From Candidatus Zixiibacteriota bacterium (GTDB lineage Bacteria; RBG-13-66-14; B26-G2; WVWN01): a stretch of DNA of 44,964 nucleotides. Every line of letters begins with the position of its first letter. Position 1 is the stretch's first letter. A model generated the notes under the pieces. It saw nothing but the letters and a program-made list of their open reading frames with translations. It was not told where the DNA came from and searched no databases. The stretch is taken from NCBI GenBank assembly GCA_030613505.1, contig JAUWLW010000025.1:1-44964 (forward strand). The letters run 5' to 3'. Positions 32,950 through 41,551 of the stretch are shown here, in pieces. The translations under genes and the position numbers were made by a program.

Positions 32950-33885
32950 ATGGCTCGCCGTGTCGAGATGGAGTTGCGCGGACGCCTGCGGCGCCTCTTC
33001 GGCAACTTGGGTTTTAAAGTCCTGGCCCTGTTGCTCGCCGTCTTGGTCTGGTTTTTCATCGCCAGCGGCCGCGAGGGCTACCGCGAAGTCGAGGCGCCGG
33101 TCGAGCTGGAAGGCGTTCCGGAAGGGATCACGGTTAACGGCCCCGAGCCCGAGAAGGTCTTGCTCCGCGTAGCCGGGAAAGGGCTGGACTTGTTCGGCCT
33201 CCGCGCCGCCGATTTCAAAGTAGTATTGAACCTGGCCGACAAGGACGCCGGCGTTTATCCCGTGGGCCTTACTACCGCGGACGTTATCTACGCCGGCGAC
33301 AAGGACGTGACGGTCGAGGAGATACTGAGCGAGAGGACCGTGATCGTAGAGCTCGAGCGCCGCGTTACGAAGAGCGTTCCGATAAAAGTTGATTTTTCGG
33401 GTTCGCCTCGAGCCGGATTCTATTTGGGGGTGCCGGAGGTCCGACCGGCCAAGGCCACCCTCTACGGCTCGGTTACGGTACTGGATAAGGTGCGGGCGGT
33501 ATCGGTGATAGTGGACGCGGCGGGGCGCGACGCGCCGTTCGGGGCCGAGGTGCCCATCAGAGCCCCCGCCGGCATCACGCTGGTGGGCGCCGACGAGGCG
33601 GCGGTAACGGTGTCGGTGGGCCCGGGCGAACGTCGGTCTTTCGGCGGCGTGCCGGTGACGGCGCGGGGCGTTGACCGGAGCGCGTACGAGCTGAGGCCGG
33701 CCGAGGTTTCGATTACGTTGGAGGGCGAGGCCGGGCGGCTGGCGGCGCTGGGGTCGCTTTCGGCCGAGATTTATCCCCGAGGTCCGGGCAAGTATCCGGT
33801 GCGGGTAGACGTACCCGACCACGTGACCCTGATAGCGGTGTCGCCCGGCGAGGTCGAGGCGGTGCTGGTTGCCGCGGCGAGGTGA
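32950..33885 (+). CDS. cdaR: YbbR-domain protein (CdaR-type regulator of CdaA)
   Basis: A 311-residue protein. One N-terminal membrane helix in 'NLGFKVLALLLAVLVWFFIASG' is the family signature opening, followed by about three YbbR repeats ('EAPVELEGVPEGITVNGPEPEKVLLRVAG', 'SVPIKVDFSGSPRAGFYLGVPEVRPAKATLYGSV', 'GVPVTARGVDRSAYELRPAEVSITLEG'). In Firmicutes CdaR modulates the cyclase through this extracytoplasmic module. Neighbourhood supports the same partner here. No glmM is found downstream, unlike the Firmicutes cdaA-cdaR-glmM cluster. Confidence 0.9.
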   Translation: MARRVEMELRGRLRRLFGNLGFKVLALLLAVLVWFFIASGREGYREVEAPVELEGVPEGITVNGPEPEKVLLRVAGKGLDLFGLRAADFKVVLNLADKDAGVYPVGLTTADVIYAGDKDVTVEEILSERTVIVELERRVTKSVPIKVDFSGSPRAGFYLGVPEVRPAKATLYGSVTVLDKVRAVSVIVDAAGRDAPFGAEVPIRAPAGITLVGADEAAVTVSVGPGERRSFGGVPVTARGVDRSAYELRPAEVSITLEGEAGRLAALGSLSAEIYPRGPGKYPVRVDVPDHVTLIAVSPGEVEAVLVAAAR

Positions 33886-33886
33886 T

Positions 33887-34954
33887 ATGAAGGTTACGAA
33901 CCGCAAGAGGGGCGGAACGTCCGGCTCGTTCACGGCGCGGCTCTATATCGCGGACAACGACCAGGCGGCGGCGTTCTACGGCCCGGGCGACCGGAACCTG
34001 AAACAGGCCGAGGAGATGTTCGGCGTGCGGATAATCGCGCGGGGCAACGAATTGGTTATCCGGGGCGAGGAAGCGGCGGTGGACCGCGTCGCCGACCTCT
34101 TCGAGCAAGTGCTCGAGTCCTGCGAGGGGGCGCCCGGAGCCGTGGGCTCGCAGATCGGTTACGCCCTCGAGGCGCTGCGAAGCGACCCCGAGACGGAGCT
34201 GGCCGAGTTGCTGTCGGAGGCCATACCGGTGCCGTCGCGGCGGCGCTTCATCAGGCCGCGGACGGCGGGCCAGCGTGCGTACGCCGCCAGCATCCGCGAC
34301 CATACCATAATCTTCGCCATCGGCCCGGCGGGCACGGGAAAGACCTATATCGCGATGGCCATGGCGGTAGATATGCTGATGCGCGAAGAAGTGCGGCGCG
34401 TGGTCTTGGTCCGGCCGGCGGTGGAGGCGGGCGAGAAGTTGGGATACCTCCCCGGCGACTTCACCGAAAAAGTCGCGCCGTACTTGCGGCCGCTTTACGA
34501 CGCGCTCCACGACATGATGGATTTCGACCGGGCGACGCGGCTCATCGAGCGGGGCGTGGTCGAAGTGGCGCCCTTGGCCTATATGCGGGGCCGGACGCTC
34601 AACGAGTCTTTCGTCATCCTGGACGAGGCGCAAAATACCACCTATGAGCAGATGAAGATGTTCCTCACCCGCCTCGGCTTCGGTTCCAAAGCGGTGGTGA
34701 CGGGCGACATCACGCAGATAGACCTGGAAGAGAACGTCCGTTCGGGGTTAGTCGAGGTCCAGGACGTACTGAAGGGTTTGGAGAGCATCGACTTCGTCTA
34801 CCTTACGGGGCGCGACGTCGTGCGCCATCCCATAATCCAACGCGTCGTGGACGCATACGACGGGTACGAAGCGAAGCATCGCGTCGACCGGCGCGCCTCC
34901 GCCGCCCGCGCCGGTAAGCGCCGGCCCGGCGGCCGGCCCGCGGCCGAAAAATAG
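33887..34954 (+). CDS. phoH: PhoH-family ATPase (YbeZ type)
   Basis: A 355-residue PhoH-like protein. An N-terminal KH/R3H-like segment ('ARLYIADNDQAAAFYGPGDRNLKQAEEMFGVRIIARGNELVIRGEEAAVDRVADLFEQVLE') precedes the P-loop ATPase with Walker A 'GPAGTGKT' (146-153) and Walker B 'FVILDEAQNTT' (Asp246, Glu247). 'RSGLVEVQDVLKGLESIDFVYLTGRDVVRHPIIQRVV' ends the domain. YbeZ-type PhoH proteins work with YbeY in rRNA and RNA metabolism, and ybeY is two genes downstream. Start at ATG just past the upstream stop; earlier starts overlap cdaR. Confidence 0.94.
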   Translation: MKVTNRKRGGTSGSFTARLYIADNDQAAAFYGPGDRNLKQAEEMFGVRIIARGNELVIRGEEAAVDRVADLFEQVLESCEGAPGAVGSQIGYALEALRSDPETELAELLSEAIPVPSRRRFIRPRTAGQRAYAASIRDHTIIFAIGPAGTGKTYIAMAMAVDMLMREEVRRVVLVRPAVEAGEKLGYLPGDFTEKVAPYLRPLYDALHDMMDFDRATRLIERGVVEVAPLAYMRGRTLNESFVILDEAQNTTYEQMKMFLTRLGFGSKAVVTGDITQIDLEENVRSGLVEVQDVLKGLESIDFVYLTGRDVVRHPIIQRVVDAYDGYEAKHRVDRRASAARAGKRRPGGRPAAEK

Positions 34955-34963
34955 AGGATTGTC

Positions 34964-37249
34964 GTGGCGTTCGGGAAAAGATTTCTGGTAAAGTTGCGGC
35001 GGCTTTTCGCGGGGCGGCCCCCGGGCGTAGGCCGGAAGGGGGCCGAGAAGCCGTGGAGCCGGCTCAACACCAAGCGTGCCGCGATAGGCCTGGCCGCATT
35101 CGTCGTGCTCTCGCTTCTGGTGACGCCGAGCCAATTCTTCCGCCGTCCCCAGCTCACGGAGGGGGAGATAGCGAAGGCCGACGTCACGGCCCCCTATAAA
35201 TTCGCGGTGGACAAAGACCGCGCGACGTTGCGGCGCGAACAGGACGAAGCCGCGGCGCGGGTGTTGCCCTTTTTCCGCCAGAACCCGGATATCGCCGGCA
35301 TAGCCGACGACGAACTTTCCGAATTTTTCGTCATATTGCGGCAGCTGGGGGATACGTACGCGGCCAAGGCCGGCCACGAACGGGAGGCGTTCGTGGACGA
35401 GCTGAGCATAGCCCTCGGCCGCGATACGCTCGTTTTCCTGTTGGAAGCCGAACCCGAAACGTTGGGCGCCGTTCGGGGCCGCGCCTCGGAGCTGCTGGCG
35501 TCGCTGTACGCCGACGGCATCCTGGATACCGCGGAGATCGAACGCCGGGGGTTGGGGAAGGCGGCGACGTTGCTCGAACGCGAGGGCGAGGGCGAGGCGG
35601 TGGTGAGTGCGGACGAACTCCTAAGTCCGGCGACGGCCGCGTCGCGTGCCCGCGCCCTCGCCACTAAGGATACGTCGCTATCGCCGGCCGAGGCCCGGGC
35701 CGTATCCGGAGTCGTAGCCTTGAACGTGCGTCCCAACCTGCTGTACGATAAGGTCGAGACCGAACGCCGGCGCCGCGAGGCGCGGGCCGCGGTAGAACCC
35801 GTCGAGCGGTGGGTGGAGGAGAACGAGATAATAGTAGGGCGCAATAACGTCGTAACGCGCGCTCAGATTCGCGCGGTAGCGGCCCTCTATTCCGGCAGGA
35901 CTATCCGGAACCTCGCCGTGTCTTTGGGCGGCCGGTCTTTGCTCGTCGCGCTCGTGCTCGTCGTTTTGGGTATATTCTTCTTCCGCTACAGGCCGTCGCT
36001 GTGTAGCCAGCCCCGTTACTGGTGGATGTTGGCGGTAGTCCTGGTGGCGTCGTGTTTCGTTTCGCGGGCGCTGGCTTTGCTCCTGGTCAATTATTCGCCG
36101 TTATCGCTGTATATTTTCGCGGCTTGCCTGGGCGCGATGCTCATAACGCTTCTGGTGGACGTGGGTTTCGGCTTCGTCACCGCGACGACGCTGGCGGTGC
36201 TTTCCGGCGTGATGGCCGGCGTGGCGTTCCGGCCTATGATTATAGCGTTGTCCGCCGCCACGATAGGCGTGTTTCTGGTGGCGCGGATCCGCCGGCGGAC
36301 CGACTTCTATCGCGTATTCGTAGGCATCGCCCTCGCGGCCGCGGCGGCTGCGGTAGGCATAGGGCTCATCGATATGTCGCCCTGGCGGGCGGTGGGCGAG
36401 GAGATTTGGTGGGGCGCGATACTGGCCGCGGCGAGCGTCGCCATCTTGGCCATACTGTTGCCGCTGTTCGAGATGACGTTCGACGTCGTGACGGACCTCA
36501 GGTTGCTGGAGCTTGCCGACCTGAACCAGCCGCTGCTCCGTAAATTATTGTTGGAGGCGCCGGGGACGTACCACCACAGCATCGTGGTGGGCAGCCTGGC
36601 GGAGGTGGCGGCGGCCGCGGTGGGGGCGAACCCGCTTTTAGCGCGCGTCGCCTCCTACTACCACGACATCGGGAAGTTGCGCGCGCCGGCGTATTTCGCC
36701 GAGAATACCGGTTCCGAGAGCGTCCGTCACGAACACCTTTCGCCCCAGATGAGCAGCCTCGTCGTCGCTTCCCACACCAAGCAGGGTGCCAAGGTGGCGG
36801 AAGAGGCCGGCTTGCCGCCCCCCATCATAGAAGCCGTAATCGAGCACCACGGCACGGGCCTAATATCCTTCTTCTACCAGGAGGCCATTAAGTTGGACGA
36901 GCACCGGGTCCTGGCCGAGGACGACTTCCGCTACCCGGGGCCCAAACCTCACGCCAAAGTCTCCGCCATAATCATGTTGGCCGACGCGGTGGAGTCCGCC
37001 TCGCGCTCCCTCGACGAACCGACCCCCACCAGCATTCGGTCGATGGTCGAGAAGATCGTGAGCGCGCGCCTCGCCGACGGCCAGCTGGATGAATGTGAAC
37101 TCACGCTCGCGGAAATACAGCTCGTTAAAGAGAGTTTGATAAAAGCTCTGAACAGCATATTCCATATCCGGCCCACGTATCCCGAAGATGGCGAACAATA
37201 CGTCGTCCCGTATCTGTCTACGCATTCTGCCGAAACTAAGTCGAACTAG
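34964..37249 (+). CDS. pgpH: 7TM-HD phosphohydrolase, PgpH type (c-di-AMP phosphodiesterase)
   Basis: A 761-residue membrane protein. One helix near residues 38-55 ('AAIGLAAFVVLSLLVTPSQFF' region) is followed by a long extracytoplasmic 7TMR-HDED domain (about 65-310), about seven helices (320-500) and a cytosolic HD domain with 'YHHSIVVGSLAEVAA', His567-Asp568 in 'SYYHDIGKLRAPAYFAEN', 'HLSPQMSSLVVASHTKQGAKVAEEAGLP' and 'IEHHGTGLISFFY'. PgpH enzymes hydrolyse c-di-AMP to pApA. Together with CdaA and CdaR this gives synthesis and turnover in one operon. GTG start. Confidence 0.93.
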   Translation: MAFGKRFLVKLRRLFAGRPPGVGRKGAEKPWSRLNTKRAAIGLAAFVVLSLLVTPSQFFRRPQLTEGEIAKADVTAPYKFAVDKDRATLRREQDEAAARVLPFFRQNPDIAGIADDELSEFFVILRQLGDTYAAKAGHEREAFVDELSIALGRDTLVFLLEAEPETLGAVRGRASELLASLYADGILDTAEIERRGLGKAATLLEREGEGEAVVSADELLSPATAASRARALATKDTSLSPAEARAVSGVVALNVRPNLLYDKVETERRRREARAAVEPVERWVEENEIIVGRNNVVTRAQIRAVAALYSGRTIRNLAVSLGGRSLLVALVLVVLGIFFFRYRPSLCSQPRYWWMLAVVLVASCFVSRALALLLVNYSPLSLYIFAACLGAMLITLLVDVGFGFVTATTLAVLSGVMAGVAFRPMIIALSAATIGVFLVARIRRRTDFYRVFVGIALAAAAAAVGIGLIDMSPWRAVGEEIWWGAILAAASVAILAILLPLFEMTFDVVTDLRLLELADLNQPLLRKLLLEAPGTYHHSIVVGSLAEVAAAAVGANPLLARVASYYHDIGKLRAPAYFAENTGSESVRHEHLSPQMSSLVVASHTKQGAKVAEEAGLPPPIIEAVIEHHGTGLISFFYQEAIKLDEHRVLAEDDFRYPGPKPHAKVSAIIMLADAVESASRSLDEPTPTSIRSMVEKIVSARLADGQLDECELTLAEIQLVKESLIKALNSIFHIRPTYPEDGEQYVVPYLSTHSAETKSN

Positions 37250-37640
37250 CCGGCGTCGGCTGGAGGCGTTGATCGCCCGCTACCGCGAACGGTACGACGT
37301 CCCGCCCCAGGCGGTCGTCGAGGTGACGGTAGCGGACGACGCGCTGTTGGCGGAATTGAACCGGGAGTACCGCCGGCGGGAAGGGCCGACGGACGTTCTG
37401 GCGTTTCCCATAGGCCGCGACCCGGTGGAGCCGGAACAGATATGGCTGTGGGGCGAGGTGTACGTTTCGGTCGACCGGGCGCGCGAGCAGGCCGAGCGCC
37501 GGCGTGTGGCGGTGGACGAGGAGCTCGCCGCCCTCGTGGCCCACGGCCTGCTCCACTTGGCCGGATACGACGACGATAGCGACGAGGCCCGCGCCGAGAT
37601 GGAACGGGCCGCAAGCGACCTTACGGCCGAGGCCGGCTAG
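37188..37640 (+). CDS. ybeY: Endoribonuclease YbeY with altered metal site
   Basis: A 150-residue YbeY/UPF0054 protein. 'ELNREYRRREGPTDVLAFPIG' is the family 'LN..YR..d.pTDVLSFP' motif. The metal site 'LVAHGLLHLAGYDDDSDEARAEME' keeps His119 and His123, but the third ligand, His in the canonical 'H...H....DH', is Asp129. The N-terminus overlaps the pgpH end by 62 bases; this start keeps the first beta strand expected for the fold (SRICLRI). YbeY acts in 16S rRNA 3' maturation and ribosome quality control, often with the PhoH protein. The altered ligand might change the metal or activity. Confidence 0.88.
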   Translation: MANNTSSRICLRILPKLSRTSRRRLEALIARYRERYDVPPQAVVEVTVADDALLAELNREYRRREGPTDVLAFPIGRDPVEPEQIWLWGEVYVSVDRAREQAERRRVAVDEELAALVAHGLLHLAGYDDDSDEARAEMERAASDLTAEAG

Positions 37641-37649
37641 GAATCGGAC

Positions 37650-38393
37650 GTGACCACGGCTAAAAATAAGCGACTGTCGAAGAGGGGTTTCTTTCTAACG
37701 GAAGGAGGCCTCGCCCGTTCGTTCAACAGCGCGTTGGAGGGCATCGTCTACGCTCTCCGCACCCAGCGCAACGTCAAGATCCATTTCGTCGTCACGGCTC
37801 TGGTTCTGTTCGCCAGCGTATGGCTGTCTATCACCAAGACCGAGCTTATATTATTGCTGATAACTATAACGCTGGTCCTCGTCACGGAGATGATAAACTC
37901 CTCGCTCGAGGTGGTGCTGGACCTGGCGGTGGAGAGGTACCATCCGCTGGCGCGCGTCGCCAAAGACGTCGCCGCGGGCGCGGTCCTGTTCGCGACGTTG
38001 AACGCGGTCGTGGTTGGTTATCTCATATTCTTCGAGGCCCTCAAGGGGCCCGTCGTAACGACGATAGTGAGCGTGCGGCGGTCGCCCGAGCACGTGGCGC
38101 TGGTCGCGTTGGGCCTTACGGTACTGCTGGTTTTAATATTGAAGGCGTTTACGGGCAAAGGGACTTTTCTGCGCGGCGGCCTACCCAGCGGCCACGCCGC
38201 CGCCGCCTTCGGCCTGTGGACCGCGGCGTCGCTTTTGAGCCGCAATCCGTTGATCGCCGTTATAACTTTAATTCTGGCGCTGACGATAGGCGTCTCCCGC
38301 GTTCGCTTGGGGATACATTCCTTGCTCGAAGTTGCGGCGGGCGCTTTTTTAGGCATCGGCGTTACGGCCCTCTGCTTTTGGGTGTTCACTTAG
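37650..38393 (+). CDS. Fusion of DgkA-type lipid kinase and PAP2 phosphatase
   Basis: A 247-residue membrane protein joining two enzymes. Residues 20-130 are a DgkA-type diacylglycerol/undecaprenol kinase: 'SFNSALEGIVYALRTQRNVKIHF', 'LVTEMINSSLEVVLDL' and 'ARVAKDVAAGAVLFATLNAVVVGYLIFF'. Residues 145-247 are a PAP2 phosphatase: motif 1 around 'KAFTGKGTFLRGGL', motif 2 'PSGHAAAAFGLW', motif 3 'SRVRLGIHSLLEV'. One half would phosphorylate a lipid alcohol with ATP and the other remove phosphate, as in the undecaprenyl-phosphate cycle of cell-wall synthesis. GTG start. In most bacteria the two are separate genes. Confidence 0.88.
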   Translation: MTTAKNKRLSKRGFFLTEGGLARSFNSALEGIVYALRTQRNVKIHFVVTALVLFASVWLSITKTELILLLITITLVLVTEMINSSLEVVLDLAVERYHPLARVAKDVAAGAVLFATLNAVVVGYLIFFEALKGPVVTTIVSVRRSPEHVALVALGLTVLLVLILKAFTGKGTFLRGGLPSGHAAAAFGLWTAASLLSRNPLIAVITLILALTIGVSRVRLGIHSLLEVAAGAFLGIGVTALCFWVFT

Positions 38394-38423
38394 GGCCGTG
38401 ACGTAAAAGCGAGGTGGACGTAG

Positions 38424-39641
38424 TTGGACGAACCTCCATCACTTACTACGGTCATAGCGTTGGTCGCGGCGTACGGCGTTTTCATCGTCGCCCGTTGGGC
38501 CGTGGTGGCGAACGCGGCCCGCGACGGCAACCCCCCCGGCGAAGGGGCGAGCGGGCCCGTGCTCCCGTTGGCCGTACTGAACGCGCTCTTTTTCGTCGAG
38601 GTTTTCTTGTTAATCGCCGCTTCGTACTCGGCCGCGACGTTTTTAGCGTTCGAAGTGCCGGCGCTGCCGTTGGCCGCGGCGTGGCTCATTTGCGCCGCGG
38701 TGCTCTTCGTGGTGCGCGCGGCGGCGCGCGCGGTCCTGCCGGGTACCACGGCGAGGTTGCTCGGTCGCTTCATAAGGCCGGTGGCGAAGTTTATTTACCT
38801 CGTACTGTTCCCGCTGATTTGGGCCGCCAGGGGGGTCGCGCTCGTGCTCGCCAAGGTAACGCGCGCGGGCATTGACCCGGCGGCCGTCTCGCCCGGGGCC
38901 GAGATGGAGGCCTTGCGCGGCGTGGGCGGCGCGCGCCTGGCCGAGGAAGAGCGGGATATGATAAACGGCATCTTCAGCATCCGCGAGACCGTGGCGCGGG
39001 AGGTTATGGCGCCGCGGGTCGAAATGGTGACCGTGGACATTCGCGACCCCATCGACGAGATCAAGCGCGTCGTCATGGACAAGGGTTTTTCGCGAATTCC
39101 GGTGGTGGACGAGTCCCCCGACGCCGTGGTGGGCATTCTCCACGCCAAGGACATCTTCAAGCTCGAGGACACGGGCGAAAAGCTGAGGTCCGTTCTGCGC
39201 GAGCCCTTTTACGTTCCCGAATCCAAGAGGGTCAACGAGCTCTTGCGGGAGTTCCGCTCGGCCAAGGCGCAGTTCGCGATCGTGGTCGACGAGTACGGCG
39301 GCACCGCGGGCTTGATTACGCTCGAGGACGTCCTGGAAGAGATCGTAGGCGAGATACACGACGAGTACGACGCCGAAGTAAAGTTGCTGGAGAAGATAGG
39401 CGACAACGTGTGGCTCGTAGCGGGCCGCGCCGACATCGGCGAGTTGAACGAACAGCTCGGCGTCGCCATCCCCGAGGAGGATTTCGAGACCGTGGGCGGT
39501 TTTATCTCGTCGCTGTCCGGGAAAGTCCCCGAGACGGGCGAGCGGCTGTCGTACGAGAACCTGGGTTTTTACGTTACCGCGGCCGACGCGCGAAGGGTAA
39601 AACAAGTTCGCCTTACCGTCGCGCCCGAGGACAAGGATTAG
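38424..39641 (+). CDS. CorC/HlyC-type protein: membrane domain, CBS pair, transporter-associated domain
   Basis: A 405-residue protein. Helices come first ('TTVIALVAAYGVFIVARWAVV', 'PLAVLNALFFVEVFLLIAASYSA', 'AWLICAAVLFVVRAAARAV', 'FIYLVLFPLIWAARGVALVL'), then 'AEEERDMINGIFSIRETVAREVMAPRVEMVTVD', a CBS pair ('GFSRIPVVDESPDAVVGILHAKDIF', 'AQFAIVVDEYGGTAGLITLEDVLEEIVGEIHDEYD') and a C-terminal CorC_HlyC domain ('VWLVAGRADIGELNEQLGVAIPEEDFETVGGFISSLSGKVPETGERLSYENLGFYVTAADARRVKQVRL'). The family is linked to Mg2+/Co2+ efflux. The membrane part is a divergent DUF21/CNNM domain. TTG start, six bases after GAGGTGG. Confidence 0.9.
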   Translation: MDEPPSLTTVIALVAAYGVFIVARWAVVANAARDGNPPGEGASGPVLPLAVLNALFFVEVFLLIAASYSAATFLAFEVPALPLAAAWLICAAVLFVVRAAARAVLPGTTARLLGRFIRPVAKFIYLVLFPLIWAARGVALVLAKVTRAGIDPAAVSPGAEMEALRGVGGARLAEEERDMINGIFSIRETVAREVMAPRVEMVTVDIRDPIDEIKRVVMDKGFSRIPVVDESPDAVVGILHAKDIFKLEDTGEKLRSVLREPFYVPESKRVNELLREFRSAKAQFAIVVDEYGGTAGLITLEDVLEEIVGEIHDEYDAEVKLLEKIGDNVWLVAGRADIGELNEQLGVAIPEEDFETVGGFISSLSGKVPETGERLSYENLGFYVTAADARRVKQVRLTVAPEDKD

Positions 39642-39701
39642 ACTTGACTCGGCGGCGGCGGTGGGTTATTACTCTACAAACCTTTCCCGGGAGCCCCGAA
39701 T

Positions 39702-40544
39702 ATGTCGAAAAAGGCTTTGAACGGTAAATTAGGTCGCGGGGCGCGGCGCGCGCTCGCCGTCATGGCGGCGGCCGCGGCCGCGATGGCCGCGAGTACGTCC
39801 GCCCAGGAGGATTTCGTCCCCGAGGGCGAAACCTGGGTTATGGAGGACCCCACCGCCTGGACGCGGCTGCGAGGCGAATACGCCGCCAGCATCGGCGTGG
39901 AGCCGTTCGTGGTGCGCGGCGAAATAGGTATATTGGATTATTTGACCGCCGGCATATCGTACGGCGGCGCCGGCGTCTTCGGCAGCGGGACGGCGACGAT
40001 GAACCCCCGGCCCGGGTTCCAGGCGAAATTCCGCATCACCAACGGCGGCCCCATTATGCCCGCGGTAGCCGCCGGCTACGACGACCAGGGACACGGCAAG
40101 TACTACGACTTCGACCCCTATATCGAGCGCACCAGCGGCGAAAAGGTCAACTTCGACCGCTACCAGTTCAAGGCCAAGGGTTTCTACCTCGCGCTCTCGC
40201 AAGAGATCGAACTCCTGGGCGCCTTGGGCTTGCACGCCGGCGTGTCCTATAACGTCGTCGAGGACGTAGACGACGACGGCGCGGACGTCTACGCCGCGGT
40301 GGAGAAATCGTTAGGCCCCCACCTCATGTTGCTCGCCTCGTACGATATGGGCCTGAACGACAACGCGCCGAAATCGCTCGGAATGGGCCGCGGGTACCTG
40401 GATGCCGGCGTGCGGTGGCGCGTAACCGAAAACTTCAACTTCGAGTTCTGGGCCGCTAACCTTCTGGAGAATCAAACCGAAAAGCTGGGCGAAGAGGGCG
40501 CGTACGCGCGTAAGTTATACTTAACTTATATAGGTTCGTTCTGA
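39702..40544 (+). CDS. Outer-membrane beta-barrel protein
   Basis: A 280-residue protein. The N-terminus is a long export signal (basic to about residue 15, core 'ALAVMAAAAAAMAAS', cleavage near S-A-Q). The rest alternates strands and turns: 'EPFVVRGEIGILDYLTAGISYGGAGVFG', 'ALGLHAGVSYNVVED', 'LGPHLMLLASYDMGLND', 'GYLDAGVRWRVTENFNFEFWAANLLE', ending 'YLTYIGSF' with the C-terminal Phe used as a signal by the BAM machine. It resembles barrels of the YjbH/FadL-like size class, but the family is not recognised. It suggests an outer membrane. RBS GGGAG. Confidence 0.75.
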   Translation: MSKKALNGKLGRGARRALAVMAAAAAAMAASTSAQEDFVPEGETWVMEDPTAWTRLRGEYAASIGVEPFVVRGEIGILDYLTAGISYGGAGVFGSGTATMNPRPGFQAKFRITNGGPIMPAVAAGYDDQGHGKYYDFDPYIERTSGEKVNFDRYQFKAKGFYLALSQEIELLGALGLHAGVSYNVVEDVDDDGADVYAAVEKSLGPHLMLLASYDMGLNDNAPKSLGMGRGYLDAGVRWRVTENFNFEFWAANLLENQTEKLGEEGAYARKLYLTYIGSF

Positions 40545-40561
40545 AGCCCTCCGGGACCGTT

Positions 40562-41551
40562 ATGGCCGTCGAGGCGAAGAAAGCCGTTCTGGAATTCGAG
40601 AAGCCGCTCGCGGCGCTGGAGGAACAGATCGAAGCGCTGCGGCCCGGGGCGGAGGGGGGAGACGCCGCCGCCGCGGCGGAACTGGCCGCCCGCGAGGAGG
40701 AGCTCGAGAAGCGCCGCGCCGAAGTATACGCCAACCTGACGGCGTGGGACCGCGTCCTGCTGGCCCGCCACCCGGACCGCCCCTACACCATGGATTACGT
40801 CCGGCGGCTCGTCGAGCGGCCGCTCGAGTTCCACGGCGACCGTCTCTTCCGCGACGACCAGGCCATCTTGTGCGGCGTGGGATGGTTCCGGGGCCGCAAG
40901 GTCGTCTGGATGGGCCACGAGAAGGGCCGCAAGACCGCCGACAAGATCGAGCACAATTTCGGCTCGCCCCACCCGGAGGGCTATCGCAAAGCGCTGCGGG
41001 TCATGAAGTTGGCCGAGAAGTTCCGCCTCCCCATATTATCCTTTCTGGATACCGCCGGCGCCTACCCGGGCATCGGCGCCGAGGAGCGCGGCCAGGCGGT
41101 GGCCATAGCCAGCAACGTCCTCGAGATGTTCAACCTTCACGTCCCGTTCGTCGTGGCGGTCATCGGCGAGGGCGGTTCGGGGGGAGCCTTCGGCATCGGC
41201 GTCGGCAACCGCGTCCTAATACAGGAGTACGCGTACTACTCGGTCATATCGCCGGAGGGGTGCGCCGCCATCCTGTGGCGGGACCGGGCGTACGCGCCCC
41301 AGGCCGCGGCGGCGCTCAAGATAACCCCGCAGGATTTGCTTAGCCTCGGCGTCGTCGACGAGATAGTCGAGGAGCCGCCGTACGGCGCCCAACGCGATTA
41401 CGACCGCGCCGCGGAGCTTCTGGGCGACGCCCTCGAGCGCCGCCTGGCCGAATTGGAAAAGATGTCCGGCGACGAGCTCCGCGAGGACCGCCGCAAGAAA
41501 TTCCTCGCCATGGGGTTCTTTGTGGAAGGCAAAGTGCGTGGGGGTGAATAA
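40562..41551 (+). CDS. accA: Acetyl-CoA carboxylase carboxyltransferase subunit alpha
   Basis: A 329-residue AccA. The N-terminal coiled segment ('LEFEKPLAALEEQIEAL') precedes the carboxyltransferase domain: 'RVLLARHPDRPYTMDYVRRLVERPLEFHGDRLFRDDQAILCGVGWFRGRKVVWMGHEKGRKT', 'NFGSPHPEGYRKALRVMKLAEKFRLPILSFLDTAGAYPGIGAEERGQAVAIASNVLEM' and 'VIGEGGSGGAFGIGVGNRVLIQEYAYYSVISPEGCAAILWRD'. It works with AccD, AccB and AccC to make malonyl-CoA for fatty-acid synthesis. AccD is not in the window, so the complete heteromeric enzyme is encoded elsewhere. It is distinct from the propionyl-type carboxylase of the - strand operon. Confidence 0.96.
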   Translation: MAVEAKKAVLEFEKPLAALEEQIEALRPGAEGGDAAAAAELAAREEELEKRRAEVYANLTAWDRVLLARHPDRPYTMDYVRRLVERPLEFHGDRLFRDDQAILCGVGWFRGRKVVWMGHEKGRKTADKIEHNFGSPHPEGYRKALRVMKLAEKFRLPILSFLDTAGAYPGIGAEERGQAVAIASNVLEMFNLHVPFVVAVIGEGGSGGAFGIGVGNRVLIQEYAYYSVISPEGCAAILWRDRAYAPQAAAALKITPQDLLSLGVVDEIVEEPPYGAQRDYDRAAELLGDALERRLAELEKMSGDELREDRRKKFLAMGFFVEGKVRGGE

